From Methylotenera sp965234545 (GTDB lineage: Bacteria > Pseudomonadota > Gammaproteobacteria > Burkholderiales > Methylophilaceae), in contig OZ248348.1 of NCBI GenBank assembly GCA_965234545.1, positions 62,001 to 126,000 on the forward strand: a stretch of DNA of 64,000 nt. The letters run 5' to 3'. The notes beneath the pieces are model-generated. The model had not been told where the DNA came from. It was given only the letters and a program-made list of their open reading frames with translations, and did no database searches. The first letter of the stretch is position 1, and every line of letters starts with the position of its first letter. The position numbers were made by a program, and so were the translations under genes. This document shows, piece by piece, positions 51,049 to 59,939 of the stretch.

Positions 51049-52560
51049 CTAGGCAAGAAACAATTTGTAGGCTGGGTTATGCGTTTCATCCCAATGCGGG
51101 TAACCTAAATTGTCTAAAAAGCGGTTAAAAGCCGCCATGTCGTTAGGTGGCACTTGCATGCCCACCAAGACGCGGCCAAAGTCGGCACCGTGGTTACGGT
51201 AGTGGAACAAGCTGATGTTCCAGTCGTGGCCCATGGTGTCTAAAAACCTCATTAGCGCGCCGGGTTTTTCCGGGAATTCAAATCGGAATACCACTTCGTT
51301 TTTTGCCTGAGGCGCATGGCCACCAACCAAGTGGCGTAAATGCAATTTGGCCACTTCGTTGTCGCTTAAGTCTAAAGTCGGTAAGCCTTGTGCTTGCAAA
51401 TCGTTGACCAATTTAGCCGATTCTGCTGGGTCAGCGATGGCCACGCCGACAAAAATGTGGGCAAATTTAGGATCGGAATAGCGGTAATTAAATTCGGTGA
51501 TGTTGCGCTCGCCCAAAAGGCGGCAAAAAGCTTTGAAGGCGCCGGCTTGTTCGGGGATGGTGACGGCTAACACCGCCTCGCGCTTTTCGCCCACTTCGGC
51601 ACGCTCGGCAATAAAGCGTAAGCGGTCGAAGTTCATGTTGGCGCCCGAGGCAATGCCTATTAAGGTTTTGTCCCTTAATCCATTGCGTTTGGCGTACTCT
51701 TTTAAACCGGCGGTGGCCAAGGCGCCGGCCGGTTCTAAGATGCTGCGGGTGTCTTCAAACACGTCTTTGATGGCGGCGCAAATGGCATCGTTATCCACCA
51801 CGATCATTTCATCCACGTATTGCTGCGCCAAGGCAAAGGTGTGCTCGCCCACTTGCTTAACCGCGGCGCCATCGGCAAATAAGCCGACTTGCTCTAGCAT
51901 GACGCGTTTGCCTTGCTTGAGCGATTCCGTCATGGCCTCGGCGTCTTTGGCTTCCACGCCTATGACTTTTATTTCTGGGCGTACCGCTTTAACGTAAGCG
52001 GCAATTCCAGCCAGCAAGCCGCCGCCACCGACGCAACAAAATATGGCTTCTATCGGTTCGGGGTGGGCATTTAGGATTTCCATGGCGATGGTGCCTTGGC
52101 CGGCAATGACTTCTGGGTCATCGTATGGGTGCACAAAAGTCAGCTGTTCGGATTGTTCTAATTCCAAGGCTTTCACGTAGGCATCGGAATAGCTGTCGCC
52201 AAACAACACCACTTCAGCACCGCGCGCTCTAACTGCATTGACTTTAATGGCGGGGGTGGTGGTGGGCATGACGATGATGGCGCGGCATTTTAGTTTTTTT
52301 GCTGCCAGTGCCACGCCTTGAGCGTGGTTGCCGGCTGAGGCGGCGATGACGCCACGCTTAAGCACGTCGCTGCTTAGGCTGGCCATTTTATTGTAGGCAC
52401 CACGCAGCTTAAAGGAGAACACCGGTTGCATGTCTTCGCGTTTGAGTAACACGCGGTTGTGTATGCGCGCCGATAAATTAGGCTGGAATTCCAATGGCGT
52501 TTTTTTCGCCACATCGTATACCTGAGAGTGCTCTATTTTATGTTTGTAATCTATGGTCAT
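51049..52560 (-). CDS. ilvA: Biosynthetic threonine deaminase IlvA
   Basis: PLP enzyme converting threonine to 2-oxobutanoate, the first step to isoleucine. The 503-residue long form has an N-terminal catalytic domain (PLP Lys in FSFKLRGAYNKM, phosphate loop CVGGGGLLAGIAAY, substrate motif SAGNHAQGVA) and two C-terminal ACT-like domains (from about 330: AVLAVTIPEQAGAFKAFCRL; from about 425: VVFRFEFPEKPGALMRFLDT) that allow feedback inhibition by isoleucine. Confidence 0.96.
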   Translation of the reverse strand: MTIDYKHKIEHSQVYDVAKKTPLEFQPNLSARIHNRVLLKREDMQPVFSFKLRGAYNKMASLSSDVLKRGVIAASAGNHAQGVALAAKKLKCRAIIVMPTTTPAIKVNAVRARGAEVVLFGDSYSDAYVKALELEQSEQLTFVHPYDDPEVIAGQGTIAMEILNAHPEPIEAIFCCVGGGGLLAGIAAYVKAVRPEIKVIGVEAKDAEAMTESLKQGKRVMLEQVGLFADGAAVKQVGEHTFALAQQYVDEMIVVDNDAICAAIKDVFEDTRSILEPAGALATAGLKEYAKRNGLRDKTLIGIASGANMNFDRLRFIAERAEVGEKREAVLAVTIPEQAGAFKAFCRLLGERNITEFNYRYSDPKFAHIFVGVAIADPAESAKLVNDLQAQGLPTLDLSDNEVAKLHLRHLVGGHAPQAKNEVVFRFEFPEKPGALMRFLDTMGHDWNISLFHYRNHGADFGRVLVGMQVPPNDMAAFNRFLDNLGYPHWDETHNPAYKLFLA

Positions 52561-52658
52561 GGGCTATTTTTAAATGGCGCTTGTTTTTAAAACAACGGTC
52601 GCAGTGTATTATGCTGAATTGTTTGTATTATAAAGAAATTGCAAAGGATTTACTTAAA

Positions 52659-53318
52659 ATGGCTTATACCCAAGACGAATTAAAACAACAAGTGGCCAAG
52701 GCTGCCGTGGAATACGTAAAAGGCGGCATCATAGGCGTGGGCACGGGCTCAACTGCGAACTTTTTTATTGAAGAGTTGGCCAAGGTGAAACATAAAATTG
52801 ATGGCGCGGTGGCCTCTTCAGAAGCAACGGCTCAGCGTTTGCGTGGTCATGGCATAGAGGTATTTGATCTAAACAGCGTGGATGGCATGGACATCTATGT
52901 GGACGGTGCCGATGAAATCACCGAACACATGCACATGTTAAAAGGCGGCGGCGGCGCGCTAACCCGCGAAAAAATCGTGGCAGCTTGCGCTAAAACCTTT
53001 ATCTGCATCTGCGATGAAAGCAAATACGTGCCGGTATTGGGTAAGTTTCCTTTGCCAGTGGAAGTGTTGCCCATGGCAAAAAGTTACGTGGCGCGTGAGC
53101 TGGTTAAATTGGGCGGCCAACCGGCACTGCGTAATTTCACCACGGACAACGGCAACGTGATTATCGATGTGCACGGTTTGAGCATCAGCGACCCAGTCGC
53201 CATGGAAGCCAAAATCAACCAAATTGTGGGTGTGGTCACCAACGGTTTGTTTGCTGCGCGCCCGGCCAATGTGTTGTTGTTGGCTACCGCTGAAGGCGTT
53301 AAAACCATTAAGAAATAA
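52659..53318 (+). CDS. rpiA: Ribose-5-phosphate isomerase A
   Basis: Interconverts ribose-5-phosphate and ribulose-5-phosphate in the pentose phosphate pathway. From the ATG at 52659 (AAAGGA upstream) the protein is 219 residues, standard for RpiA; the earlier in-frame reading would overlap ilvA. Family motifs are GVGTGSTANFFIEEL, VASSEATAQRL, DIYVDGADEI, LKGGGGALTREKI and TDNGNVIIDV. It is divergent from ilvA. Confidence 0.97.
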   Translation: MAYTQDELKQQVAKAAVEYVKGGIIGVGTGSTANFFIEELAKVKHKIDGAVASSEATAQRLRGHGIEVFDLNSVDGMDIYVDGADEITEHMHMLKGGGGALTREKIVAACAKTFICICDESKYVPVLGKFPLPVEVLPMAKSYVARELVKLGGQPALRNFTTDNGNVIIDVHGLSISDPVAMEAKINQIVGVVTNGLFAARPANVLLLATAEGVKTIKK

Positions 53319-53344
53319 TGCCTGCTTGATGACGGGCCAGGCAT

Positions 53345-53375
53345 AAAAAAAGCGCTGATTGTCAGCGCTTTTTTT
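53345..53375. terminator. Terminator between rpiA and yggX
   Basis: AAAAAAAGCGCTGA-TTG-TCAGCGCTTTTTTT, a perfect fourteen-base stem usable on both strands. Confidence 0.92.
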
Positions 53376-53395
53376 ATTATTAACTTTTTATGGCC

Positions 53396-53662
53396 CTATT
53401 GCGGGACGTAACCCGTGGCCGTGTCGGCGCCTTCGCCGAAGAAGTATTTTTCCGTTTGTTCGCTTAGGTATTTGCGTGCGGATGGGTCGGCCAAACTCAA
53501 GCGATTTTCGTTGACCAACATGGTTTGTTGTTTTAGCCATGCGCCCCAGGCTTCTTTTGAAACTTGGGCATAAATGCGTTTGCCTAGTTCGCCTGGGTAG
53601 GGAGGAAAATCCATGCCCTCGGCTTCTTTACCTAATTTAATGCAGTTTACTGTGCGTGCCAT
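53396..53662 (-). CDS. yggX: Iron-trafficking/oxidative damage protection protein YggX
   Basis: An 88-residue protein with the fixed family start ARTVNCIKLGKEAEGMDFPP (conserved Cys7) and YPGELGKRIY, AWLKQQTMLVNENRLSL. It helps maintain Fe-S clusters under oxidative stress. It is commonly found beside mutY in other genera, but here the two are far apart. Confidence 0.95.
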   Translation of the reverse strand: MARTVNCIKLGKEAEGMDFPPYPGELGKRIYAQVSKEAWGAWLKQQTMLVNENRLSLADPSARKYLSEQTEKYFFGEGADTATGYVPQ

Positions 53663-53772
53663 TTTTCTTGCCTTAAAGAGTCGTGTAAAACGCTATGATA
53701 ACGCATGGTTTTAAGTGCGGCGAGTGTGCATGTTAATATTGCGTGTTTATTAAACTATAAAGTCTAAAAAAT

Positions 53773-54153
53773 ATGAATAAGATAGAAGAAAGTCCGTTCA
53801 AAGGTAAAACCGGCATCCCGCGTTTGATTAACGCTTTCGGCTATTCAGTGGATGGCTTCAAGGCGGCATTCAAAAATGAAGATGCGTTTCGCCAAGAATT
53901 ATTTTTGGCAGCGGTGTTGGTGCCATTAGGGCTTTATTTAGGTAAAACCGGCGTAGAAAAGGCTTTGTTGGTATCGGTGGTCTTGCTGGTACTGATTGTG
54001 GAGTTGTTTAATTCCGCGATTGAAGCCGCCGTCGACCACACTTCCATAGACGTGCACCCCCTGGCTAAGCGCGCAAAAGACATCGCCAGCGCCTCGGTCA
54101 TCGTGGCACTGGCTATTGTCATTGGCGTTTGGGCTTTGGTCTTATTCGGCTAA
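53773..54153 (+). CDS. dgkA: Diacylglycerol kinase DgkA
   Basis: A 126-residue membrane enzyme that phosphorylates diacylglycerol to phosphatidic acid. The catalytic stretch VELFNSAIEAAVDHTS with the active-site Glu, followed by HPLAKRAKDIASAS, is intact, and three transmembrane helices are visible. It may recycle the diacylglycerol produced by headgroup transferases such as the LTA-synthase-like protein at 19.5 kb; that link is inferred. Confidence 0.95.
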   Translation: MNKIEESPFKGKTGIPRLINAFGYSVDGFKAAFKNEDAFRQELFLAAVLVPLGLYLGKTGVEKALLVSVVLLVLIVELFNSAIEAAVDHTSIDVHPLAKRAKDIASASVIVALAIVIGVWALVLFG

Positions 54154-54164
54154 GCCCGACCCAT

Positions 54165-56210
54165 TTAAAAATCCGCCCGCAGCCCTATCAATACAGAGCG
54201 TGCGCCTGCTGGGGACAGGTCTTTTAAAAAGGACGTGTGCTCGCGTATTTCTTGGTTCAGCACGTTGCTGGCTTTAGCAAACAATTCCACGTTTAACTTG
54301 CTGGGCAGTTTGTAAGTGGCCATGGCGCTGACATCGGTGTAGCCAGCAGTGGGCAATTCGTTTTGTGCCGTGCGGTTTTGCTTAAAGGCTCGCGCGACAT
54401 TCAATCTGGCTCCCAATGCGTTCTTTTGGTAATTCAAGCCCGCCCCTAAGCGCAAGGGCGTGATGCGCGGCAAGGCGGCTTGGTTATCCAAGTTGCTGGC
54501 ACGCACGTAGTCACCGCGTAGGCTTAAATCCCAATCGTCCGCTAAATTGAATTTAGCTTCGGCTTCAAGCCCCTTAAAGCTGGCGGCGAAAGCGCTGAAT
54601 TGAGCGATGGGTAGGGTAGATGGGCCATCAATAGCACCCGTATCGAGCAGGCCTAAGAAGCGATTAAAGCGCGTGTAATAGGCACCAACGCTAAATGAGT
54701 TTCTAGCATCCTTCCAACGAATTTGCGCATCCACACCGTTGGAGCATTCTTTTTTAAAGTTAGGGTTGCCCACCTCGTATTGACCGGTCGCCAAGTGCGC
54801 GCCATTGGCATACAGCTCAAAGTAGCTCGGTGCTCGCTCGTTGTGCGACAGGTTGCTGGCCATCGACCAATGGCTGTCTATTGCGTAAAGGCCACCTAGG
54901 GCATAACTGTAAGTTGTAAAGTCGGCGGATTGAACCGTGGGATTTTTAGTCCAAGCGCTGGCATCCAATGCCGTGTGCTCAGCACGGCCACCTAAGCTGA
55001 GTTTTAGTTGATCCAAGCCCAGCGCTTTAAGTGGCATTTCTTCATACAGGTAAGCAGCATGGCTTTTTGTCTGCACGGCTGGCACAAAAGCCTCTTCGCC
55101 TAGAGCGGCAAATCGACTGTTTTGAAACTGCCAACCCCATACGCCATCGAGGTCGCCTAATTTAGCATGGCCTAACTCTACGCTGCCTTCGCTGCCCTTG
55201 TTAGTAAACGTCGTGCCTATGGCGCCGTCCTCAATTTCTTGGTGTTGGTAATCGGTGTGGGCGTAGCGCATTTTGATGCGACTGATGACGCTATTTAACT
55301 CACGAAATGCCGAGGCAATGTCCCAGCGCTGGCTTTTCATGGCTATGCGCACGGCTTGTTCTGCAACGGTGCCGTAGTTGCTGTTAAAGCCTGAATAGGA
55401 GCTACCTACATAGCCCTTATCAAAGGTTAGCGAGGCGCCCAATGCCCCGCCGTCTGAACTGGCACTGCTGTTAATGAGTTTGCCGTAATTTTCTTGGAGC
55501 GTGCCATCGGCCTGGTTTTTACGATTTGAGACGGCAAAGCCGGGTATGTTTAGGTCGTCGGTTTTGCGTTTGTAGGCATCGGCATGCATGGCAAATTGCC
55601 CGTTGCCAACATCGACCACGGCTGCAGCATTGCGCTGATTATCCGGGCCGCCCAAGCGTGCTTCGGTGCGACCAATGATGCCATTCACTGGCTCGCTAGG
55701 AATGCGGTGATCGATGGCATTCACCACCCCGCCTACCGCGCTGCCGCCATACAGTAGGGCCGCGGGTCCGCGCACCACATCAATTTGCTCTATCACCAAT
55801 GGATCAATGGCCACTGCGTGATCAAAGCTCAATGAGGAGGCATCTAGAATACCCACGCCGTTTTGCATGATGCGCACACGCTCTGCGTCCAAACCGCGTA
55901 TCACTGGTCTGGAGGAATTCGGACCGAAGTTGCTTGCGGCCACGCCAGGCAGGGTGTTCAAGGTTTCGCCTAGGGTGGCTTCACGCTTAAGGGACAATTC
56001 CCGTCCGCTTAATATGGAAACGGGTAAGACCATGGCATCCGAGCCCACACCCAATGGGTTGCCGGTAACGGCCACGTTGGATAACTCACGCTGCGTGATG
56101 GGTTCTGCCCAAGCCGATGCCATGGCCAGACTGATGGCCAAAGCCAGTTTATTGGGGCTTAAAAATGGGAATGCTTTTGCGCGTTTAGGCGCAGCGTAAA
56201 TAGTGTGCAT
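54165..56210 (-). CDS. TonB-dependent receptor, ZnuD-like
   Basis: An outer-membrane receptor of about 681 residues. The start at 56210 has GAGG six bases away; the alternative upstream is a TTG. It has an extended signal region ending LAISLAMASAWA, a plug (VSILSGRELSLKREATLGET, VIRGLDAERVRIMQNGVG, IDVVRGPAALLYGGSAVGGV) and a barrel with QHQEIEDGAIGTTFTNKG and ALGEEAFVPAVQTKSHAAYL, which resemble the zinc receptor ZnuD. A His-containing DUF2946-like gene lies directly upstream, a pairing seen with metal receptors. No clear Zur box was found. Confidence 0.8.
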   Translation of the reverse strand: MHTIYAAPKRAKAFPFLSPNKLALAISLAMASAWAEPITQRELSNVAVTGNPLGVGSDAMVLPVSILSGRELSLKREATLGETLNTLPGVAASNFGPNSSRPVIRGLDAERVRIMQNGVGILDASSLSFDHAVAIDPLVIEQIDVVRGPAALLYGGSAVGGVVNAIDHRIPSEPVNGIIGRTEARLGGPDNQRNAAAVVDVGNGQFAMHADAYKRKTDDLNIPGFAVSNRKNQADGTLQENYGKLINSSASSDGGALGASLTFDKGYVGSSYSGFNSNYGTVAEQAVRIAMKSQRWDIASAFRELNSVISRIKMRYAHTDYQHQEIEDGAIGTTFTNKGSEGSVELGHAKLGDLDGVWGWQFQNSRFAALGEEAFVPAVQTKSHAAYLYEEMPLKALGLDQLKLSLGGRAEHTALDASAWTKNPTVQSADFTTYSYALGGLYAIDSHWSMASNLSHNERAPSYFELYANGAHLATGQYEVGNPNFKKECSNGVDAQIRWKDARNSFSVGAYYTRFNRFLGLLDTGAIDGPSTLPIAQFSAFAASFKGLEAEAKFNLADDWDLSLRGDYVRASNLDNQAALPRITPLRLGAGLNYQKNALGARLNVARAFKQNRTAQNELPTAGYTDVSAMATYKLPSKLNVELFAKASNVLNQEIREHTSFLKDLSPAGARSVLIGLRADF

Positions 56211-56273
56211 GATGGACCTCAAAAATAAAACAGCAGCATGGGCAAGCGCATAGGCTGGCCATGGTTTAAAGGA

Positions 56274-56588
56274 TTAAACGCTGATGTTTTGAGGTGGCGC
56301 GCGTGCTGCGTAAGCGCCAAGTGAGTGACTTTGGGTGTTGAAATACTGGGAGGCGTGTAGGCTGAAGCTGGCATCAAAGTGCGCCAGGAAGAGGCCATCT
56401 GGCACTATGGCGCCAGCCACTTGCGCGTAGCTTAAGCACTGCGCGCATGGCTCGGTGGCGGCTTTTTTATCTTGTTGACTGTGTTGGTTAAACTCGTTGA
56501 CGTGGCTGATTTCGTGCGCAGCCAGGCCTATTTGCGTAAAAGCAAATAAGACGATGAGCGCGAAATGAACGGCGTAACGTTTTAACAT
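56274..56588 (-). CDS. DUF2946-like small secreted protein
   Basis: A 104-residue protein with a signal peptide (HFALIVLFAFTQIGLAA), several His (AAHEISHVNEFNQHSQQ), a CAQC pair and a C-terminal AARAPPQNISV, matching the usual short-protein family that ends in RAPP. It is probably periplasmic or membrane-associated and may bind a metal ion. It lies 63 bp before the TonB receptor and is likely co-transcribed with it. Confidence 0.7.
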   Translation of the reverse strand: MLKRYAVHFALIVLFAFTQIGLAAHEISHVNEFNQHSQQDKKAATEPCAQCLSYAQVAGAIVPDGLFLAHFDASFSLHASQYFNTQSHSLGAYAARAPPQNISV

Positions 56589-56611
56589 GGGTTGCTTATG
56601 GCATGAAATTT

Positions 56612-56646
56612 AAAGCCGCACCGTGATAGCCACGGGTGCGGCTTTT
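56612..56646. terminator. Terminator 3' of sodB
   Basis: AAAGCCGCACC...GGGTGCGGCTTT hairpin with inner GTG/CAC pairing. It lies between sodB and the DUF2946-like gene on the same strand. Confidence 0.85.
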
Positions 56647-56651
56647 ATCGT

Positions 56652-57233
56652 TTAAGCAAAGTTAGCTGAAGCAAAATCCCAGTTAGCTAAGGACGCTAAG
56701 AACACTTCAACAAACTTAGCGCGGGCATTGCGGTAGTCGATGTAGTAAGCGTGCTCCCAAACGTCTATGGTGAGCAAGGCTTTGTCGCCTGTGGTCAATG
56801 GCGTGCCAGCGGCGCCCATGTTGACGATGTCAACCGAGCCGTCGGCTTTTTTCACCAACCAAGTCCAGCCTGAACCAAAGTTACCCACGGCTGAGGCTTG
56901 AAAGGCTTTTTTGAACTCGTCAAAGGAACCCCATTTCGCATTGATGGCGTTGGCCAATGCACCGCTTGGTGCGCCGCCGCCGTTTGGTTTCATGCTGCTC
57001 CAAAAGAAAGTGTGGTTCCAGATTTGCGCGGAATTGTTGTAGATGCCGGCGCTGGATTTTTTGATGATGTCTTCTAGGCTAGCGTTTTCAAACTCGGTGC
57101 CTTTAATCAAATTGTTTAAATTGGTCACGTAAGTTTGGTGGTGTTTGCCGTAATGGAAATCCAAGGTTTCTTCAGAAATGTGCGGTGCTAAAGCAGTTTT
57201 AGCATAAGGCAGTGCGGGTAGGGTGTGTTCCAT
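56652..57233 (-). CDS. sodB: Superoxide dismutase (Fe type) SodB
   Basis: A 193-residue Fe/Mn-family dismutase. Metal ligands are visible: His in HISEETLDFHYGKHHQTY, His in NHTFFWSSM, and Asp/His in LTIDVWEHAYYIDYRNAR. FGSGWTWLVK and the GGGAPSGALANAI stretch favour the iron form, which is typical of betaproteobacteria. It is cytoplasmic and monocistronic with a terminator following. Confidence 0.95.
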   Translation of the reverse strand: MEHTLPALPYAKTALAPHISEETLDFHYGKHHQTYVTNLNNLIKGTEFENASLEDIIKKSSAGIYNNSAQIWNHTFFWSSMKPNGGGAPSGALANAINAKWGSFDEFKKAFQASAVGNFGSGWTWLVKKADGSVDIVNMGAAGTPLTTGDKALLTIDVWEHAYYIDYRNARAKFVEVFLASLANWDFASANFA

Positions 57234-57317
57234 GATTCATCCTTTAAGGGTCATTTTGGGTAAAAAATTGCGATGCGTTATTTTGCCATAATAACAGGGT
57301 AATTTAGTAGGGTATTG

Positions 57318-58199
57318 CTATTTTTTCTTGGCACGCGGGTGGGCTTGGTCGTAGACGCTGGCCAAATGTTGAAAATCCAAGTGGGTATAAACCTGGGTGG
57401 TGCTGATGTTGGCGTGGCCGAGCATTTCTTGTACGGCGCGTAAATCTTGGCTGGATTGCAATACGTGGCTGGCAAAACTGTGGCGCAATAAATGCGGGTG
57501 CACGCTGCTGCTCATGCCTTGCTTGACCGACCACTGCTTGACTCGGTATTGCACCGCGCGTGGGCTAATGCGTTTGCCTTGTTGCGTGACAAATAAGGCA
57601 TCTGGATTGCTGTCAGCGATGCGCAGGCTGGCGCGCTGATTTAACCAAACTTTGATGGCTTCACTGGCGTGGCTGCCCATGGGCACGATGCGCGTCTTAT
57701 TGCCTTTACCGGTTACCGTGACGGTGCCGGCGCTGTAGTCGATCATGGCGCAGTCTAAATTGACCAGTTCGGCCAAGCGTAACCCAGAGGAATAGAACAA
57801 TTCTAATATCGCGTGATCGCGTTGCGCGAGCAGGTCATCGCCTTGAATGGCGACAAATTTTACCGCTTGGTCGGTGGACAAAGCTTGCGGCAAGGTCTTG
57901 GCCGATTTGGGGGCGCGTAAGCCTATCACTGGGTTTTGTTGGTAGCCCTGCTGGTGGACTAAGTAGTTAAAATAGCCACGCCATGCCGACAGGGCGCGGG
58001 CGATGCTTTTGCCACTTAAGCCGCGGCTGTGCAAGCTGGCGATGTAGCGACGTATGTGCGCGCTTTGCACTTGGGCCAGTTCGGTATCGCCGACCAATGA
58101 CATCAACAATTCGATGTCCCTGGCATAATTTTTGAGCGTGAGCGCACTGAGGCCGCGCTCAAACGTCAGGTGTTGCAGGTAGTCTTTGAGGTGGCTCAC
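57318..58199 (-). CDS. xerC: Tyrosine recombinase XerC
   Basis: Site-specific recombinase that resolves chromosome dimers at dif with XerD. A 293-residue protein with N-terminal SAM-like domain (LTLKNYARDIELLMSLVGD) and catalytic residues Arg in LYSSGLRLAELVNLD, His-x-x-Arg in HPHLLRHSFASHVL, His in MLGHANISTTQVYTHLD and Tyr in VYTH. It is part of the conserved dapF-DUF484-xerC run. Confidence 0.95.
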   Translation of the reverse strand: MSHLKDYLQHLTFERGLSALTLKNYARDIELLMSLVGDTELAQVQSAHIRRYIASLHSRGLSGKSIARALSAWRGYFNYLVHQQGYQQNPVIGLRAPKSAKTLPQALSTDQAVKFVAIQGDDLLAQRDHAILELFYSSGLRLAELVNLDCAMIDYSAGTVTVTGKGNKTRIVPMGSHASEAIKVWLNQRASLRIADSNPDALFVTQQGKRISPRAVQYRVKQWSVKQGMSSSVHPHLLRHSFASHVLQSSQDLRAVQEMLGHANISTTQVYTHLDFQHLASVYDQAHPRAKKK

Positions 58200-58217
58200 T
58201 GGCAGGTGGGCAGCTCG

Positions 58218-58886
58218 CTAAAGATGAGCGGCCACGGCCGCGCTGACTAAATCGCCTATGCGTTGTAAATACAAGGACCCCATGTCGGCTTTGAAACGGT
58301 CGGGGTTTTCTGTAGCCAATATGAGTACGCCATAAACCTGTTTTTCATCGCTCAGCGGGATAAAAGCGAAAGACTGCAAGGACTCTGGCACTAAGCCGTC
58401 GGCCGAGGCGGGCTTTTCACCGCAATGAGGCAGGCTTAATGCGCTGACCCAATCTTGAAACGGGCTGGACACGGCGCTAAACAATTTATCTTGGGCTAGT
58501 GCTGGGTCGCTGGGGGCTTGCCAAATCAACAGCTGACTGTGCGACACGGCAAAGATGTCCTGCATGCTTTGCGCCAGTAAATTGTTTAGGCCATCTAAGC
58601 TTGGGCTGGCAAGCAACTGAACGCTAAATTGATGGACATGGCCACTGGTTTTGTCGTTTTGTTCGGCGTAGGCAATCAGCTGCGCCATCTTGCTTTCCAT
58701 CACCCGTATTTTGTCGCGTTGCGCCAATTGCTGGCGTTCGGTCAGGGAAATCGTGCCATTGCCGTGTGGGCTGGGTAGAAAAATTTCCGTGAGCAAGTGC
58801 GCGTGCTGTTCAAAAAATTGCGGGTGGCTGCGTAAATAGCGGCTGACTTGTTCGGCGTACAACGGGTCTTCTTGATCTTGTTGCAT
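58218..58886 (-). CDS. DUF484 family GAF-like protein
   Basis: A 222-residue protein of the DUF484 family. Marks are QVSRYLRSHPQFFEQHAHLL at the N-terminus, LTERQQLAQRDKIRVMESKM in a coiled-coil linker and a GAF-like C-terminal domain (SFAFIPLSDEKQVYGVLILA). It sits between dapF and xerC as in many proteobacteria; function is unknown. Confidence 0.93.
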   Translation of the reverse strand: MQQDQEDPLYAEQVSRYLRSHPQFFEQHAHLLTEIFLPSPHGNGTISLTERQQLAQRDKIRVMESKMAQLIAYAEQNDKTSGHVHQFSVQLLASPSLDGLNNLLAQSMQDIFAVSHSQLLIWQAPSDPALAQDKLFSAVSSPFQDWVSALSLPHCGEKPASADGLVPESLQSFAFIPLSDEKQVYGVLILATENPDRFKADMGSLYLQRIGDLVSAAVAAHL

Positions 58887-58923
58887 GGTGGTCCTTGAGG
58901 AACGCTAATGGGTTGTCGTTACT

Positions 58924-59766
58924 TTAGCTTAATGTGATGCTGCCAGTAAATACCGTCACGGCCGGGCCTGTCATCATGACCGCTGAGTCGCCGCCTTGCC
59001 AGGCAATGGACAGTTCGCCGCCACGGGCGCTCACTTTGACCGGCGATGTTAATTGGCCGGATAGGATGCCGCTGACCACGGCCGCGCAGGCGCCGGTGCC
59101 GCAGGCTAAGGTTTCGCCGCTGCCGCGCTCAAACACCCGTAATTTAATCTGCTGTGGGTTAAGGATTTGCATGAAGCCAACGTTGACGCGTTCAGGGAAG
59201 CGCGGGTGCACTTCAATTTGTAGCCCCAATTCGACCACTGCGGCCGTGTCGGCATTGTCGACTTGCAGCACTGCATGCGGGTTGCCCATGGACACGGCAG
59301 CAATCTGCAGCGTTTGCTCACCCACTTGCAGGGCGTACTGGACTGCTTGCGCATCGGCAATAAAAGGGATGTCGGACGGCGCTAATTTTGGGGCGCCCAT
59401 GTTGACGGTGACCAGGCCATTGTCTTCTAGACTAGGGTGTATGATGCCGCTGGCGGTTTCTACCGAGATGGTTTTTTTGTTGCTCAAACCCTGCTCGGCG
59501 AGGAAGCGCACAAAGCAACGTGCGCCGTTGCCGCATTGGGCCACTTCGCTGCCATCGGCATTAAAAATACGGTATTTAAAATCCGCTACACTGGACGATT
59601 CGACCAATAGCAATTGGTCAAAACCGACACCGAATTGGCGATGGGCCCATTGTTGGATTTGTTGCGGGCTGAGATGCACGGTTTGATGGATGGCATCGAT
59701 CACCATGAAGTCGTTGCCGGCACCCTGCATTTTGCTAAAAGTTAATTGCGTGGATTTAGAATTCAT
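58924..59766 (-). CDS. dapF: Diaminopimelate epimerase DapF
   Basis: Converts LL- to meso-diaminopimelate for lysine and peptidoglycan synthesis. The 280-residue protein has both catalytic cysteines: AQCGNGARCFVRFL and LACGTGACAAVVSG. The N-terminus FSKMQGAGNDFMVID is standard. It is the first gene of the dapF-DUF484-xerC operon and divergent from metK. Confidence 0.97.
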   Translation of the reverse strand: MNSKSTQLTFSKMQGAGNDFMVIDAIHQTVHLSPQQIQQWAHRQFGVGFDQLLLVESSSVADFKYRIFNADGSEVAQCGNGARCFVRFLAEQGLSNKKTISVETASGIIHPSLEDNGLVTVNMGAPKLAPSDIPFIADAQAVQYALQVGEQTLQIAAVSMGNPHAVLQVDNADTAAVVELGLQIEVHPRFPERVNVGFMQILNPQQIKLRVFERGSGETLACGTGACAAVVSGILSGQLTSPVKVSARGGELSIAWQGGDSAVMMTGPAVTVFTGSITLS

Positions 59767-59939
59767 AAGCTTAATTATAAATTGATAGTGAGCACCGGCT
59801 AATTTTTATTGCAATATTTTAGTCTTAAAATTCAATACTTAGGTAGAATGCTAACTCGGTAATTGACCTGATGATCATGCTTCAGCCTTTAGTATGAAAA
59901 TCATTTCATTTTTTATAGTTTACTTTTCAAGGCGCACAA

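Noticed and set aside
57318..58199. Integrase of a mobile element
   Set aside because: The tyrosine recombinase lies in the conserved dapF-DUF484-xerC operon and has XerC motifs; no att sites were seen.
58934..59686. A 250-codon open frame on the plus strand opposite dapF
   Set aside because: It is an antisense shadow of dapF, whose active-site motifs and start are unambiguous; the antisense product is low-complexity Thr/Pro/Ser-rich and has no RBS.
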